From: Panax quinquefolius
Taxonomy: Eukaryota; Streptophyta; Magnoliopsida; Apiales; Araliaceae
DNA length: 64,000 bases
Direction: 5' to 3'
NCBI GenBank assembly: GCA_020205615.1
Contig: CM035166.1
Location: 80,529,135-80,593,134, forward strand
Position 1 is the first letter of the stretch. Each line of letters begins with the position of its first letter. This document shows, in pieces, positions 10,216 to 21,595 of the stretch. The notes under the pieces were generated by a model. The model did no database searches and was not told the DNA's origin. It saw nothing but the letters and a program-made list of their open reading frames with translations. The position numbers were made by a program, and so were the translations under genes.

Positions 10216-10225
10216 GGAGGGAGAT
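10211..10225 (+). other. Polypurine tract of the LTR1/LTR2 gypsy element
   Basis: The sequence aaggagggagat sits directly before the LTR2 start at 10226, where the plus-strand primer is expected. Confidence 0.8.
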
Positions 10226-11045
10226 TGTAAGACCCCAGATTTTATGAATAAAGATTTAATTTTCTCAAAATATTTTTTGAATATTATGGTGTAGATTTGA
10301 GATAGTGTTATAGTTGTGGGTAGTATTTAAAAATTTTGCAAAGTATGTAAGTTGTTATATAATATTCGATTGGTCGGAGAATATTCTTTTTGTCGGGGAA
10401 TATCCGTACGACGGTACAATCATTGGTGGACTCCACAACGGAATTATTGTCGGATTGAGAAAACGACAAAAATATTTTATAAAAATAACGGTGGAAGTTT
10501 TACCATTAATATTGTTGAACACTCGGTGTTAAAAGTACAGTAATACGCGTAGTTACCTAGTAGCACACGGTATTGATTATTGATGCTTACGTGAGAAGTC
10601 ACTCAGTTTTATTTTATTAGTATTATTAATGTAATAAAATAGAAAAGCTTTTTATATAAAACAGAATACTTTTATAAAGTTATTCGTTTTATTAGACTAT
10701 AAATAGAATATATTATATTCTATTATACATAGTGTTTTGCATAGTAAAATATTTTTATATAAAATGTAATACTTTTATAAAGTTATTTATTTTATTAGAC
10801 TATAAATAGAATATATTATTTTTATTATGCATAGTGTTGTATAGTGCATGCATAGTGTTTTGCATAGTAAAATCTTTTTATATAAAATAGAATACTTTTA
10901 TAAAGTTATTCGTTTTATTAGATTGTAAATAGAATATATTATATTTTATTTAAAAGATTTTACTTTAAATATGGACCGTCTCGATTTAAAAGTAAATCAA
11001 TCTGGACCATTCATGAATTAGTTACTATTACTATCCATTCTTTCT

Positions 11046-11053
11046 TATAAATA
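11046..11053 (+). promoter_or_regulatory. TATA box of LTR2
   Basis: The sequence tataaata stands in the same context as in LTR1, followed by gaagctcattccttc. Confidence 0.55.
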
Positions 11054-11236
11054 GAAGCTCATTCCTTCATTATTTCTTACGAATTCACCAAAAACTCTAG
11101 AGATAGAAACTATAGAGAGTTCTTCTTCTATAATCTTAAGCGTAATTTTTTTAGAGTTTAAGAAAGCTTTGAGCGTAGTCTGAAGTTTTCTTCGAGTATA
11201 TCTTTCCCTACCAATTTTAATACTCTTCTTTCAAAG

Positions 11237-12317
11237 GTAAGGGATATTATTTGTTGTACTGTAAGGGGTATTCTTTCTTTCTTATTCATGAAGAGAACTT
11301 CGTTATTCCATTCTTTATTATTACATTGGAATAACCTATATACACTGCCTTACCCTATACTTAGTGAAATTCTTCATTATTCCATTTTTATTATTCTCGT
11401 TGAACATCCTATCTGCATGCGTTCGCATGACTGAATTCCGTTGTTTATTATTCATTGGAACATCATGTATGCATGCGTTTACGCATGGCCCGGTTCCATT
11501 ATTTATTATTCATTTGGAATATCCATGCGTGTGTTTACGCACTGGTTCCGTTATTTATTATTACATTGGAATAACTCATACATGTGGTCTATCGCATCCT
11601 CGGTGATTTCTTTTGTTATTCCATTCTTTATTATACTCAGTTAGTTAAAGTTTTGACTTCTATACTCCATGAAATTAGTGGAATATCCTTGATATTTGCG
11701 CTTCATCCAGTATCTTTAATGGAAATATTCTTCTGAGCATTCTTGAGTGTTACTCTACAAAGAAGTATCATGTTAACAATTTGGACGTTATTGGTTCCTG
11801 GATAAATTAATTCTTGAACTTGTTTTATTGAATTATTATGTCATTGTCATCATCCTCATGTTTATATTATGTTGAAAGTCATATGTGGCATGTAGTGTAT
11901 AGATGGACTTGGTATGATTATGACAAGGGATTATTCGGTATAATCATGACCGTAATGTTATAAATGATGAAAAAAAAAAGTCCTCATTGGCCCGTAGTGC
12001 ATTGATGGACAGTTTTTGATATGATTATGGCTATGGATTCTCTTCGTCCAAGGGTGCAAAGATGAATTATTTTATGGCATGATCAGGACCGTTGATGAAA
12101 ACATGATTATCTTTGGCCCATAGTGCATGGATAAATTGTGGTCGTGATACTAAAGAATATCCTTGGCCTGTAGTGCAGGGATGATTTGATGATGTGGATT
12201 ATTTATTAAGCTAAGTCTCAGCGATAAAAGTGATGAAAAACCTTTTAAATCATAGTAGATAGTAGATTTTATTCTCTACTTGACTCTTCTAATGGATTGC
12301 TTGTTCATTTACCGCAG
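11237..12317 (+). other. Putative leader intron inside LTR2
   Basis: The donor tcaaag|gtaaggg is unchanged from LTR1. The acceptor reads accgcag with a small insertion beside it. Length is 1.08 kb, as in LTR1. Confidence 0.35.
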
Positions 12318-12717
12318 CTTAAACTTGATGTTTGTTATATTGTATCGGTTTAACACTTTGTTGAAGGCTAACGATAATTTATTCTGGCATTATCTTAGTC
12401 ATAATATTTCTTCTTGGGCTAGTTGAGCTTACCCTTTTGCTTTCATTGTTCTCTTCAAAAATGAGAACGTAGAAGGGAACTAGTCGGGAAACAGGAGTGA
12501 TGGTCCTAGATGGTTCATTAGTAGTCCTCACTATTCTGTGAAATAGTGTGATAATAAATGTATTGAGGACTTATTTTGAGTTTGAATACTGTCTAGAAGA
12601 CAATATTTGTATTAAAACTCACAACATATGTTGTATGTTTAAGGTTGTATTTGTATTCTGTACCATGTATTTGGCGACTCAAAGTGGGTGATGTATACCT
12701 ATTTTGGGGGCGTCACA

Positions 12718-13854
12718 TCTACTCTACCTCTAGTTAAGCCATTTTCAATAAGAAAGTTAGTTAGTGTTTCATACCATGCTCTAGGTGCTTGTTTAAGTCC
12801 ATATAAAGCTTTGTCTAATATATAGACATAATTAGAGAGAGTTGGATTGATGAAACTTGGAGGTTACTCCACATATACTTTTTCTTGAAGTTCACCATTC
12901 AAAAAATGCACTTTTGACATCTATTTGAAAGACTTTGAACTTCATGTGGGCAGCAAAAGCAAGGAATATCCTAATGGCTTCTAATCTGGCAACTGGTACG
13001 AAGGTCTTGTCGTTGTCGATGCCATCTTCTTGGGAGTAACCTTTGGCTACTAGCCTTGCCTTGTTCCTTGTTATTACCCCATCTTCATCCATCTTGTTTC
13101 TGAAGACCCACTTGGGGCCAATAAATGGGTGGCTTCTTGGTCTTGGAACTAATCTCCATACTCTGCTTCTTTCAAACTGATTTAGTTCCTCTTGCATGGC
13201 TTCTATCCAACTTGAGTCTTCCATAGCATCTTTTATTTTCTTAAGTTCCATTTGTGACAGAAAACTTAGATAAAAACATGCATTCTGAGTGGCAAATCTT
13301 GTCTTGACTCCTGCATTTGGATCTCTAATGATTAGGTCTTGAGTGTGATCTCTTGCCCATCTGTTTCCTGTTGGAACATATATCCTGATGCCTTCTTGTC
13401 TGAGTTCTTCAAGATCAATCTTTTCTTTTTGATGTGGAGGTTCGTTGTTTGGCGTAGTTCTCTCTATGATTTCTTCTTCAGGCTCGACGATTTCATCTTC
13501 TGGGGCTACGATCGTGGTGTTGAGCTCGACGACCTCGTTCGTAGAGTTTCAGTCGTCGATAGTAGTGTCTTGAGGCACAGATTTGTCTGAGTCTGTTTCA
13601 TCGAAGATGATGTGAATCGAGACTTTAACACTTAATGTCTTTTTATTGAATACTCTATAAGCTTTACTGTCTGTGGCATATCCAAGAAAGATTCCTTCGT
13701 CTAACTTGGGTTGAAACTTAGTCAGATATTATTTTCCATTGTTGAGAATATAGCATGTACAACCGAACACATGGAAGTAACTGACATTTGGCTTTCTTCC
13801 TCTTCATAGCTCGTAGGGAGTCTTCTTTAACGTAGAGTGCACAAGAGATCTATT
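12718..13854 (-). pseudogene. Copia RT N-terminal half and integrase-RT linker, broken
   Basis: The best-preserved frame (13251-12892, minus) holds the copia RT start: [17 protein letters not shown], then [39 protein letters not shown] and [14 protein letters not shown], ending at IDVKSAF. Upstream (13855-13260) is the acidic, Pro-rich linker between integrase and RT, containing LDEGIFLGYATDSKAYRVFN and VSIHIIFDE. Stops at 12891 and in the linker break the gene. The rest of RT continues at 5102 beyond the inserted gypsy element. Confidence 0.85.
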
Positions 13855-14589
13855 CTAAGTGTAGCATGCAGTGTTGACAGCTTCTGCCCAGAAGTATTCA
13901 GGTAGACGGGTTGTTGCTAGTAAGGTTCTTCCAGCTTCATTCAATGTTCTATTCTTTCTTTCAGCTACTCCATTTTGCTGTGGAGTTCGTGGAGCTGAGA
14001 AGTTGTGACTGATGTCATTGTCTGTGCAGAACTGATCTATTTCAGAGAAGTAGAATTCTCTACCACGATCACTCCTTATGGCCTTGATTTTCTCCCCTTT
14101 TTCGTTCATCACCAGCTTGAACATCTTCCCTCCAAGGCTTGTGGTTGGAATTGGTCCAAATAGATCTATGTGAAGTAGTTGTAGGGGCTTATCAATTGAG
14201 TTAATAGTTTTGCTTTTGAAAGAGCTTCTAGTTTATTTTTCTAGTTGACAGGCGTTGCATGGCCTTTCTTTAACAAAACTGAACTTGGGTAGGCCTGCTA
14301 CTAGATCCTTGGAGGCCAGTTTTGACATGCTTTTGAAGTTGAGATGAGACAGCCTTCTATGCCATAGCCAGCTCATTTCTTTAGAGGTTTTAGCCAGAAA
14401 GCATATTGTCTCTTCAGAACTCAGTTGACTAAGATTAACAGTGTAGACGTTTCCTTCTCTTGTTCCGGTCAGCTTTATGGAAGAGGTCTTCAGGTCTCTG
14501 ACTTGACATTGATTATTGAGAAAGGTAACTTGATGACCCTTGTCGCAGAGCTGGCTTATAATTAGAAGATTGTGCTTAAGTCCTTCCAC
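13855..14589 (-). pseudogene. Copia integrase, broken
   Basis: The N-terminal part (14589-14233) carries the HHCC zinc finger: WHRRLSHLNF for the histidines and CNACQLEK for the cysteines. The catalytic core follows with LLHIDLFGP (first Asp), IRSDRGREF (second Asp) and PQQNGVAERKNRT (Glu), so the D-D-E triad is still readable. A stop at 14232 divides the zinc finger from the core, and another follows at about 13854. Integrase lies upstream of RT on this strand, which identifies the Ty1/copia class. Confidence 0.85.
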
Positions 14590-14868
14590 ATAGGCTACTT
14601 TGCTAAAGGATATATACTACACCATTTCCAGTCGAGCCATAACCTCTTGTCTTGCCAAAGCCATTATCTCCAAAGATGACTATAGAACCCTCTTTCTCTA
14701 TGAAGTTGGACAGGAGGGCTTTTTTCCCAATCATGTGTCATGAGCATCCACTGTCCAAGTATCAAGTTGTGATCGTGGAGCTCTGTTCCTACATTGAGAT
14801 TTAAGCTCTCATTTTGGTACCCATACTTTCATGGGAACTATCTTATTAGTACCCTTGGGAACCCAAAT
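14590..14868 (-). pseudogene. Copia protease, broken with damaged active site
   Basis: Between gag and integrase the minus strand retains a scrap of aspartic protease. The active-site neighbourhood reads WTVDAHDT followed by a stop, then KALLSNF in another frame. Copia proteases normally have W-x-x-DSG followed by a Cys/His-rich turn, so the D-S-G triad is lost by substitution or a small deletion. Several stops lie on either side. Confidence 0.65.
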
Positions 14869-15813
14869 CTATTTAACTTTCGGTTTTATATGCATAAGAT
14901 TATTATAACATATTGCAGCCTTATGACCAATCTTATCACATACAAAACATCTAGCATGATGCATGCTTGTGAGTGTGTGTGGATTCTTTTTCCATTTGAA
15001 CTTATGTGGATTTCTGGCAGTCCTTCCTTTATACTGATTCTTCTTTTTCAATGTGTTCTTGTGATTCATGATTTGTGAAGAGTGTAACTTAACTCTACTA
15101 TTCCCACCTGGTTGGTTCGTGGAGTTGATTTTGTTCGACTCCACAATCCTTCGAGGTTGGAGAGCAGTGACTAAGTTACTCTGCTCTTTTATGAATCCTA
15201 GGCCAGCATGGGATCCGTTATGCATTGTAGCATAGATTGGATCAGAAGAGCAGGGATGAGCTGGTTCTTCCTTTTGTGAGGATTTCACAAATGCAATGCT
15301 TCTATTGAGGTTTGAAGCACTGCTGATGTTAGTTTCCTTTGACTTTTCCACATGTGGTTCTGAGGTGGATTCCCCAAAACCTAAACTTGTTCTATCATAT
15401 GCACTTCTCTGACTGGAGATCAGGAAGTCCATGGATGAAGAGGATCTATTCCATGTTAATATTATCTTTTCTAGTTCCTCAATCTTAGAGGTTAGATTTG
15501 ACTCTCTTTGTGCATTAAGTTCATTGGTCTGTTTTAAGAGTTTATTCTCAGCTTCAAATTTGGGGAGAGAGTTAGCACTTAGAAGAGTTGTTTCCAGTTC
15601 TTCCTGAACTTTCTCTTTCTCTTTTTGAAGAAGAGAATAATCTTTAGACAAAACTCTGAACCATTTCATGTTTGGATGCAGATCAGATGTTATGCCATGT
15701 AGTGCAGTTCTTAAATCATCAATATCTACATCAGGAGAGTTAAAGTCAAATACCTCATCTATACTTACTTCATGATTGTCAGGGCTTTTCTTATCCTTTG
15801 CATGTTTGGCCAT
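14869..15813 (-). pseudogene. Copia gag C-terminal part: coiled coil and second CCHC knuckle
   Basis: The open frame covers 314 codons. It begins with an acidic segment (VSIDEVFDFNSPDVDIDDL), continues with a heptad-rich stretch (about residues 55-115: LLQKEKEKVQEELETTLL and ENKLLKQTNELNAQ), a Ser-rich middle and a basic end with a zinc knuckle CFVCDKIGHKAAIC (CX2CX4HX4C). It is frame-shifted from the upstream gag part at about 15820. A long gag with coiled coil and two knuckles is a Sirevirus trait. Confidence 0.75.
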
Positions 15814-15827
15814 TAGACATAGATTTG

Positions 15828-16932
15828 CTACTTGAGGACTTCATCATCTCCAGACTCAGAAGTTGTGTCATTGTCTGAGTCACTCCATGATACTTCGGCC
15901 ACAAGACCTTTGTCTTTCTTCTGGAGCCTCTTGTTGCCTTTGAATTCTTTCTTTGAATTTGATTTCCGCTTTAGTTCTTCTCTAAGAGGTTTATTGCAGT
16001 TTGCAATAAAATGGCCAGGCTTCTTGCAGTTGTAGCATAAGTCATTTATCTGCTCCTGGTTGTTGTTGTTGTTGTTGAATCTCTTAGGTTTGTTGCTTCT
16101 GCCTTTACGCATGAACCTATTGAGTCTTCTTACCAGCATTGCAATATCCTCATCATCATCTTCCTCAAAGTCAGAGCCATTTTCAGTGTTAGCTTTGGAG
16201 ATGGTATCTGTTGCTTTGAGAGCAACTCCTTTGTCCTTCTTTCTTCCTTCAGTTAGTCTCTGCTCGCTGAGTTAGCTCCAGTTCATAGGTGAGAAGGTTG
16301 CCATAGAGTTGTTGAACAGTCATTTCATGGAGATTCTTTGATTCTCTGATGGCAATGGTTTTGGCATCCCACTTGCTTGGTAAAGTTCTCATGAACTTTA
16401 TGATCAAATCTTTATTTGGATAGATCTTTCCAAAAGCTCGAAGAGAGTTGAGCAGAACATTGAATCTTTCATAAGTGGAAGTGACATTTTCACCTGGAAC
16501 ATGGGCAAACATTTCGTATTGTTGAGTCAGAAGAGATTGTTTGTTTTCTCTGACTTCTTCAGTTCCTTCGTGCATAATGAGCAATGCTTCCCATACTTCC
16601 TTTGCAGTTTTGATGTTGACCACATTTTCAAATAGGTCATCTTCTAAAGACTAGAACAGAATGTTCTTGGCCTTTTTGTCGAGTTGAACAGCTTTCTTTT
16701 CGTTGTCAGTCCATTCAACTTTGACCTTGATTTGAACTCTATTTGGATCTTCTGGAGTTGGTGCGAACTTTGTTGAGATGTAGGGCCCATTTATGACAGT
16801 TTTAAATAGCTCTTCATCTACTGAGTCCATGTATGCTTGCATACAAACTTTCAAGTTGGCAAATTTATCTTTGTTGCACATTGGTGGCTTGCTGCCTCCT
16901 CTAGTCTTTGATTTGCTTATCAGATGTGCCAT
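15828..16932 (-). pseudogene. Copia gag N-terminal part (UBN2-type capsid and CCHC knuckle), broken
   Basis: The ATG at 16932 lies about 37 bp beyond the primer-binding site and opens MAHLISKSK. The frame continues through the usual copia capsid signatures VKVEWTDNEKKAVQLDKKA, AKEVWEALLIMHEG, VTSTYERFNVLLNSLR, RTLPSKWDAKTIAI and YGNLLTYELELTQ, then an Asn-rich segment and the zinc knuckle CYNCKKPGHFIANC. Stops at about 16650 and 16248 break the frame. The capsid would assemble the virus-like particle; the knuckle binds RNA. Confidence 0.85.
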
Positions 16933-16968
16933 TCGATCTACTCAAGCTTTGTAGGCTGATTGAGAGAA

Positions 16969-16983
16969 CCAGCTCTGATACCA
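16969..16983 (-). other. Primer-binding site of the copia element
   Basis: The minus strand reads tggtatcagagctgg two bases inside the 5' LTR. This is the complement of the 3' end of initiator-Met tRNA, the primer used by most plant LTR retrotransposons. Confidence 0.85.
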
Positions 16984-17488
16984 ATTGTTAGTTCCCAGAG
17001 GCACAATAGCTATCTAGAAGGGGGGTTGAATAGATATTTTAAATTTTCTTTTCCAAAATACTTTGTCAATTTGTTAATTAGTTTTAGCGGAATATATGAT
17101 TTGTTTGTTCCCCTTTAAGATAAACAGAGATAATAGTTAACTAACAGATATAACAAGTATAGCAGTTAAAGCACGAATATAAAAGACACAAAGAATTTAA
17201 GTGGTTCAGAGCACTCAAGGCTCCTAGTCCACTCTTCTACTCCTTGAGTAGGAAATCCACTAAGGATGTCTTTATAATCATTGACTCACTTAGATTCCTT
17301 CAATAACAGCAGTCTTGGAACTTCTTAATTCACTTTGAACTCTTCTAGTCTAGCAGACTTGGAACTTCTTACTTCACTTAATGGTGCTTGAGTTCTTGAA
17401 TGGTGCTACTCAGTTTCCGTTAAGCTTGTGTTCGAAAGAACTGAGTAGCCGAGCAAGCAATCTCTTGACTGAGTAGCCCAGCAGTCTT

Positions 17489-17498
17489 GTATATAAGG
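17489..17498 (-). promoter_or_regulatory. TATA-like box of the copia LTR
   Basis: The minus strand reads cttatatacaagac, a plausible plant TATA box about 345 bp downstream of the CTACGAT array. No start site was mapped. Confidence 0.4.
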
Positions 17499-17840
17499 TG
17501 CCTTTGAAATGTATCCGTTTGAAGGCATCCGTTGAAGCATTAATTTTATTTGACATTTCTGAACACTGATGGTGACTTTATGTAAATCTTGTGTTTTGTC
17601 GTCCGGCCTACTGACACAACAGACTGTTATCTCACCTAACACCTGAAAAGGTGTTTTCGGCTGACATGTAGTACTTTCCTTAGCTTCTTTAACACGTTTC
17701 TTTGTTATATACTAAGGATGAGTGTTGGGTCATTGGAATTCCCGAGAGTCTCAACGTCTATAATCCATTCCACATTTGTTGTAATTTATTCTTAAACAAA
17801 TGGACAAAGCTTGATGCTTCTGATGCAGACAGATGATGCA

Positions 17841-18128
17841 CTACGATTATTATCATGGTGTCTTGCCACATTAGTGCTTGATCCGGTACTAATAGAAGAG
17901 AACACTACGATTTCCCTTAAGCACTAGTAGACTACGATCTTTGCTTGCTTGATTTGCAGACTCTACGCTTCCGAGAGCACACTACGATTCTTGAGTTGGT
18001 TCAGCAGGCGTTTGGACCACTCTACGATTCAGGGAGAGGCCCTCCAAAGCAGACAGACTACGATTCTCAATGCTCTACGATTCTGCCTTGGCTTTTGCAA
18101 TCTCTTGACTGACTTGACAGACTACGAT
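17841..18128 (-). repeat. CTACGAT motif array in U3 of the copia LTR
   Basis: Exact plus-strand CTACGAT occurs at 17841, 17905, 17932, 17982, 18022, 18058, 18075 and 18122, with a variant ctacgct at 17963. Several sit in a longer form, ctctacgattc. Spacing is irregular (17-64 bp), so this is not a simple tandem repeat. The same heptamer recurs elsewhere in this copia element (2407, 2425, 3758, 3778, 3810, 4038, 13506). Confidence 0.8.
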
Positions 18129-18349
18129 TCTGTTGAAGCCTATCTATCACATCTCAAAAATTAGATCATCCTAACAGCTTTGATCTTTTCTTTTATACAT
18201 TCATTTACAGAATGATAAACATAAAGCACATATCAAACCTAACAATTTTTGATCTATCATTAAGTCCTTGCATGTATTTCTTGAAGGACTTTACATATAA
18301 ACATGATTATTTACTTTTAACATCAAATTTAAATATGCAATTCCTAACA

Positions 18350-19030
18350 GTATCTATAATCTATCTATCCATTTTAAATTTTCTTTGTTAAGGTACGAGT
18401 ATAAAGGCTAGGTTGTGATGTTCTAATAGAATTTATTGACTCGATTCTAAACTATTTCTTGCCTAATTTTTTAAATTAGATGTTTAACTTAAGTCCTCTA
18501 TTTTTTTAAACTCAAAGGTTATCTGAGTTATTATTTGGATGTCATCAACTTCAAGCATTATCGGAGATTGGTTTTTCTGCATGTGAAGTCATCTACCTAT
18601 GAAGTGTTTGATGAAATTCTTCAATGAAGGTGATATGGTGATTAGGATCGGGGTAAGCATGAAATTGGTTTTTTTTTTTTACTCCCATTACAACTTTTTG
18701 TAGATGTTATTAAGAAAACTATTTTGTTTGATATATATGTCTATATGTACTTGGCTTTAATTAAACAAAAACTACTTAAAAATGTTGTATATACTATCAA
18801 ATTGTATATCTTCACAAACATAACCACACATAGTGAGTCAAAGATAGAGAGAGGCAAAACTACTCTATGTTATTCGTTATCTTCTTTATGTTCCTTTATC
18901 AAATTAGAGTCAGCTTCCCCAAATATAGCCATTAGCGACTTTCTGTCACCATGGTCTTTCTGTTTTTATGTTCTTTCTGTGTATTTGATTGCATTAATTT
19001 TTAATTTTAGGCAATTTTATGAATTAAAAA
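18350..19030. other. Unassigned flank between the copia and gypsy blocks
   Basis: AT-rich sequence with no terminal repeats and no homology I recognise. Short ORFs (for example 18724-19035 plus) lack recognisable domains. With 38071-38339 and 57445-59326 it probably formed one continuous pre-insertion stretch. Confidence 0.5.
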
Positions 19031-20234
19031 TGTAAGACCCCAACTTTTTATAAATAGAATAAAATTTTCCCTAATTATTATTGTGAATAATAAGGTGTTA
19101 ATTTGATATAATAATTTGGTTATTGGTGAAATGTGCAAATTTTGCAAAATTAAGCAAGTGGTTATAAAATATTCATTGTTGTCTGGGAATATTCGTTTGG
19201 TCGTAGAATATTCTTCTTCTTTGTCGGGGAATATTAAATGCGACCACATGCGACATTTGTGGGCCCCATAACTAAAAAAATGGTCCGATGAAGAAAACGC
19301 GATAAGTTTGAGTTTTTATAAATAACTGGCGTAGTTATTCTTTATTATCACTTGTTGGAATACCCTTATGGTTAAAATACGATGAATATGGCTGTGGTTG
19401 CACATGAAGACACAAGATTGCACGCGGTATTTTTGAATTATTGATTCTTACGTAAGAAGGCACTACTCAATAATTGTTACAGCTCTTACGGTTTAATATT
19501 TTATTTTACTGATTCAATAATTGTTGCGTTGATATTTTATATTATTGTTGTTTCAATAATTGTCACTACACAGTATTTCCCATTATTAGATCAATAATTC
19601 ATTTTATTTGAATAATATTATTAGATAGCATTATTGGCAATGTCTAAGGAAGTTCTGTCTAGAAAAGGGGTTTGGTCACCTAATTGCACGCCGGTAAGGA
19701 GAAATTCTTATCGGAAAGCCCCCTCTTTCCTGGGAACGACCTAGTTGTCATAATTGCGATTCTGTAATATTATTTGTGAATAATTAATTATTGATTTATA
19801 TGATAAGGAAATATTTATTTTATGTGGATATAAATGATGGATATATTTATTTTATGTGGATATAAATGAAGGAATTAATGTTGAGATGTTTTATCAGTAT
19901 TTTGTCAGAATGGAGGTATTAAAAATCGTCCGTATATGGATTTCGGGCATTTTCTGTTTGGAATTTGGAAAAACTTTCTTCTACAAAGTTGTAGAAATTG
20001 ATTTCCTATGAAATGGACATAAAATTCAGTATTTTACGATAAAAAGAGCTATTTATTATGAATTATTGAAGTTTCAAAATAAATGTTTTTTATTAAAAAC
20101 ATGGGTGGGCCCCACTTTTGCTTGGTGAAAAATGTGTCTTTGAAATTTTATTTCAAAATGGTGGGCGTGAATAGTAGTGGGTAAAAGCCATCATCGTGTG
20201 AGTTAGCTTTGCTATGGCGTTCTAAGCATTTTCC

Positions 20235-20242
20235 TATAAATA
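20235..20242 (+). promoter_or_regulatory. TATA box of the A1 LTR
   Basis: The sequence tataaata follows ttcc and precedes gggtgctta, at the same place in the LTR plan as in LTR1. Confidence 0.55.
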
Positions 20243-20407
20243 GGGTGCTTAGTTAAAATTGAAAATCACACCAGAATCATAAGCTTTCTCTCTCTATATT
20301 ATCGAGCGTATTTTATGAGTATTTAGATACTTTGTGAATTACTATTCAGTGCAAGTTTTCTTCAGCCTTATACCTGATATTTCAGCCGGAAGTACTGTTC
20401 TTTTGAG

Positions 20408-21079
20408 GTACGGGATTGTAAGGGATGTTATTTTCTTCATAATGATGTTATTCTTTTAATATCATTATACCGAAATATTGGTATGAATTTTATTGTGGAA
20501 TTTCTACCTTTTTCATGTCGGGGTTACGATTCACGTATACGGCACTATTCACGAATACGACACTATTCACAGAAAAATAAATTTTTTCTTTCTTTGTCCA
20601 AGTTGTCTATTGTGGTTACTATCTTTGATTGTATCCATGTTTTGATCTTTATTCTTGAATTTTGCTCCATGATTAATTATTATAAGGTATTTTTGAACTT
20701 GGATAAACTAAAGAACGAATATCTAATCTTTGATCTTTTATCTTACTAGATTCGTTTTCTTTAAGATATTTTTCATCATCCTCAGTCCTAAATGATGATA
20801 TTACTGAATATATTTGGCCTGTAGTGCAAAGATGAATTATTACCTAATGAATATCTTTGGCCTGTAGTGCAAAGATAAATAGGTTTTGAGATGAACATGA
20901 CCAACTGGTGATACAAATGAATATATTTGGCCTGTAGTGCAAAGATGAATATTTGATTCAAGATGTATATTGATTGATGTTACAGGGATAAAATATTGAT
21001 GATGGACTTTTAAATCTTAGAAGATAGTAGAATTCATTCTCTACTTGACTCTTCTAATGGATTGATGTTTCATTGCAGT
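20408..21079 (+). other. Putative leader intron inside the A1 LTR
   Basis: Donor-like gag|gtacggg and acceptor-like tttcattgcag are positional equivalents of those in LTR1. At 0.67 kb it is shorter because the 57-bp array is missing. Confidence 0.33.
20817..20941 (+). repeat. GGCCTGTAGTGCA motif array in the A1 LTR
   Basis: Exact ggcctgtagtgcaaagat occurs at 20817, 20859 and 20929 within about 125 bp, each after a gaatat(a/c)ttt stretch. Confidence 0.75.
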
Positions 21080-21409
21080 TTGTTGATCTAAAACTTGTTG
21101 TCTATTATATTCTATCGATTTTTTCCACTGTTGAAGACTATTGATAATTTGTTGTATATTATCTTAGTCATAATATTCTTTATCGGGCTAGTTGAGCTCA
21201 CCTTTTCTTTTTGTTCCATTTTTCTTCTCGGAGGTGAGAACATAGCGAGGAACTAAATTTCAGGGTATGGAGTGATGGTTTAGGATAGTTGTTTTAGTAG
21301 TCCTCACTATTTTGTAAAATAGTGTATCAATAATTGTAATGAGGACTCCTTTTGAGTTTGTATACTCTCTATTAGACAATATTTATACCTATTTTAGGGG
21401 CATCACAGT

Positions 21410-21426
21410 TGGTATCAGAGCTTAGG
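21410..21426 (+). other. Primer-binding site of gypsy A1
   Basis: The sequence tggtatcagagcttagg starts two bases after the LTR. It matches the complement of the initiator-Met tRNA 3' end over its first 12 bases. Confidence 0.85.
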
Positions 21427-21595
21427 GATATGGTCTCTGGAGGAGATCTGGGGATAGAACTAGGAGGGGAGAGACGAGTAATCTTTCGCTAGTGTGTCTT
21501 ACCTAAGCTTATTTGGTTGGTCAGTCGGAGCATATGGTTAATATGTGATATGTTAATTTGTTAATTAACCCTTGTTTTGTGGCAGTATTTGAGAA

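Larger units (their letters stand above)
7907..10225 (+). mobile_element. Gypsy internal region, heavily deleted, non-autonomous
   Basis: The stretch starts with a remnant primer-binding site (tcaaagcttaggg) and ends with the polypurine tract before LTR2. In between are a coiled-coil ORF relic, a protease relic, the very end of RNase H and scraps of integrase. RT, most of RNase H, the core of integrase and the normal gag domain are absent. At 2.3 kb it is about half the length of the A2 internal region (4.8 kb). The element needed proteins from a relative; element D has matching LTRs and is a candidate. Confidence 0.85.
10226..12717 (+). repeat. Gypsy LTR2 (3' LTR), 2.5 kb
   Basis: This is the partner of LTR1 with the same ends (tgtaagacccc and ggcgtcaca) and the same internal plan: AT-rich repeats 10640-10960, TATA box 11046-11053, donor-like site at 11237, tandem repeats 11380-11600, motif array 11887-12178, acceptor-like site ending at 12317. 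It is followed by tctac and copia RT. Differences from LTR1 include many short indels, for example in the 57-bp array, where spacing has changed. Confidence 0.9.
1..18349 (-). mobile_element. Ty1/copia Sirevirus-like LTR retrotransposon, decayed and interrupted
   Basis: Read on the minus strand the order is 5' LTR (16986-18349), Met-type primer-binding site, gag with two CCHC knuckles, protease, integrase, RT, RNase H, a long extra ORF, a polypurine tract and a partial 3' LTR (1-186) cut by the window edge. Integrase before RT is the defining order of Ty1/copia. The G-rich polypurine tract, the long coiled-coil gag and the extra 3' ORF are known Sirevirus traits. The two LTR copies match closely but with scattered substitutions over the shared 186 bp, so the insertion is not recent. 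A gypsy element is inserted inside RT at 5103. Every ORF carries stops or shifts, so it is not autonomous. Lineage assignment is inference from layout and motifs. Confidence 0.88.
16986..18349 (-). repeat. 5' LTR of the copia element, 1.36 kb
   Basis: On the minus strand it runs from tgttaggaattgc at 18349 to gggaactaaca at 16986. A TATA-like box lies at 17489-17498. The upstream region (17841-18128) holds eight CTACGAT motifs. The partial 3' LTR at 1-186 matches 18166-18349. Confidence 0.9.
19031..21407 (+). repeat. 5' LTR of gypsy A1, 2.4 kb
   Basis: It starts tgtaagacccc and ends gggcatcaca, directly before the primer-binding site. It keeps the family plan: U3, TATA box (20235-20242), donor-like site (20408), motif array (20817-20941), acceptor-like site (ending 21079). 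It is clearly diverged from both LTR1/2 and the 3 kb A2/A3 LTRs, and it has neither the 57-bp array nor the AT-rich U3 repeats, so it is a separate subfamily. Confidence 0.88.

Noticed and set aside
14794..15078. Plus-strand ORF of 94 codons
   Set aside because: Antisense to copia gag and protease.
17841..18128. CTACGAT repeats as a CRISPR-like array
   Set aside because: Repeat too short, spacing irregular, no cas genes, and the context is a plant LTR.
18724..19035. 103-codon plus-strand ORF as a host gene
   Set aside because: Low complexity and AT-driven, no recognisable domain, and it runs into the LTR start.
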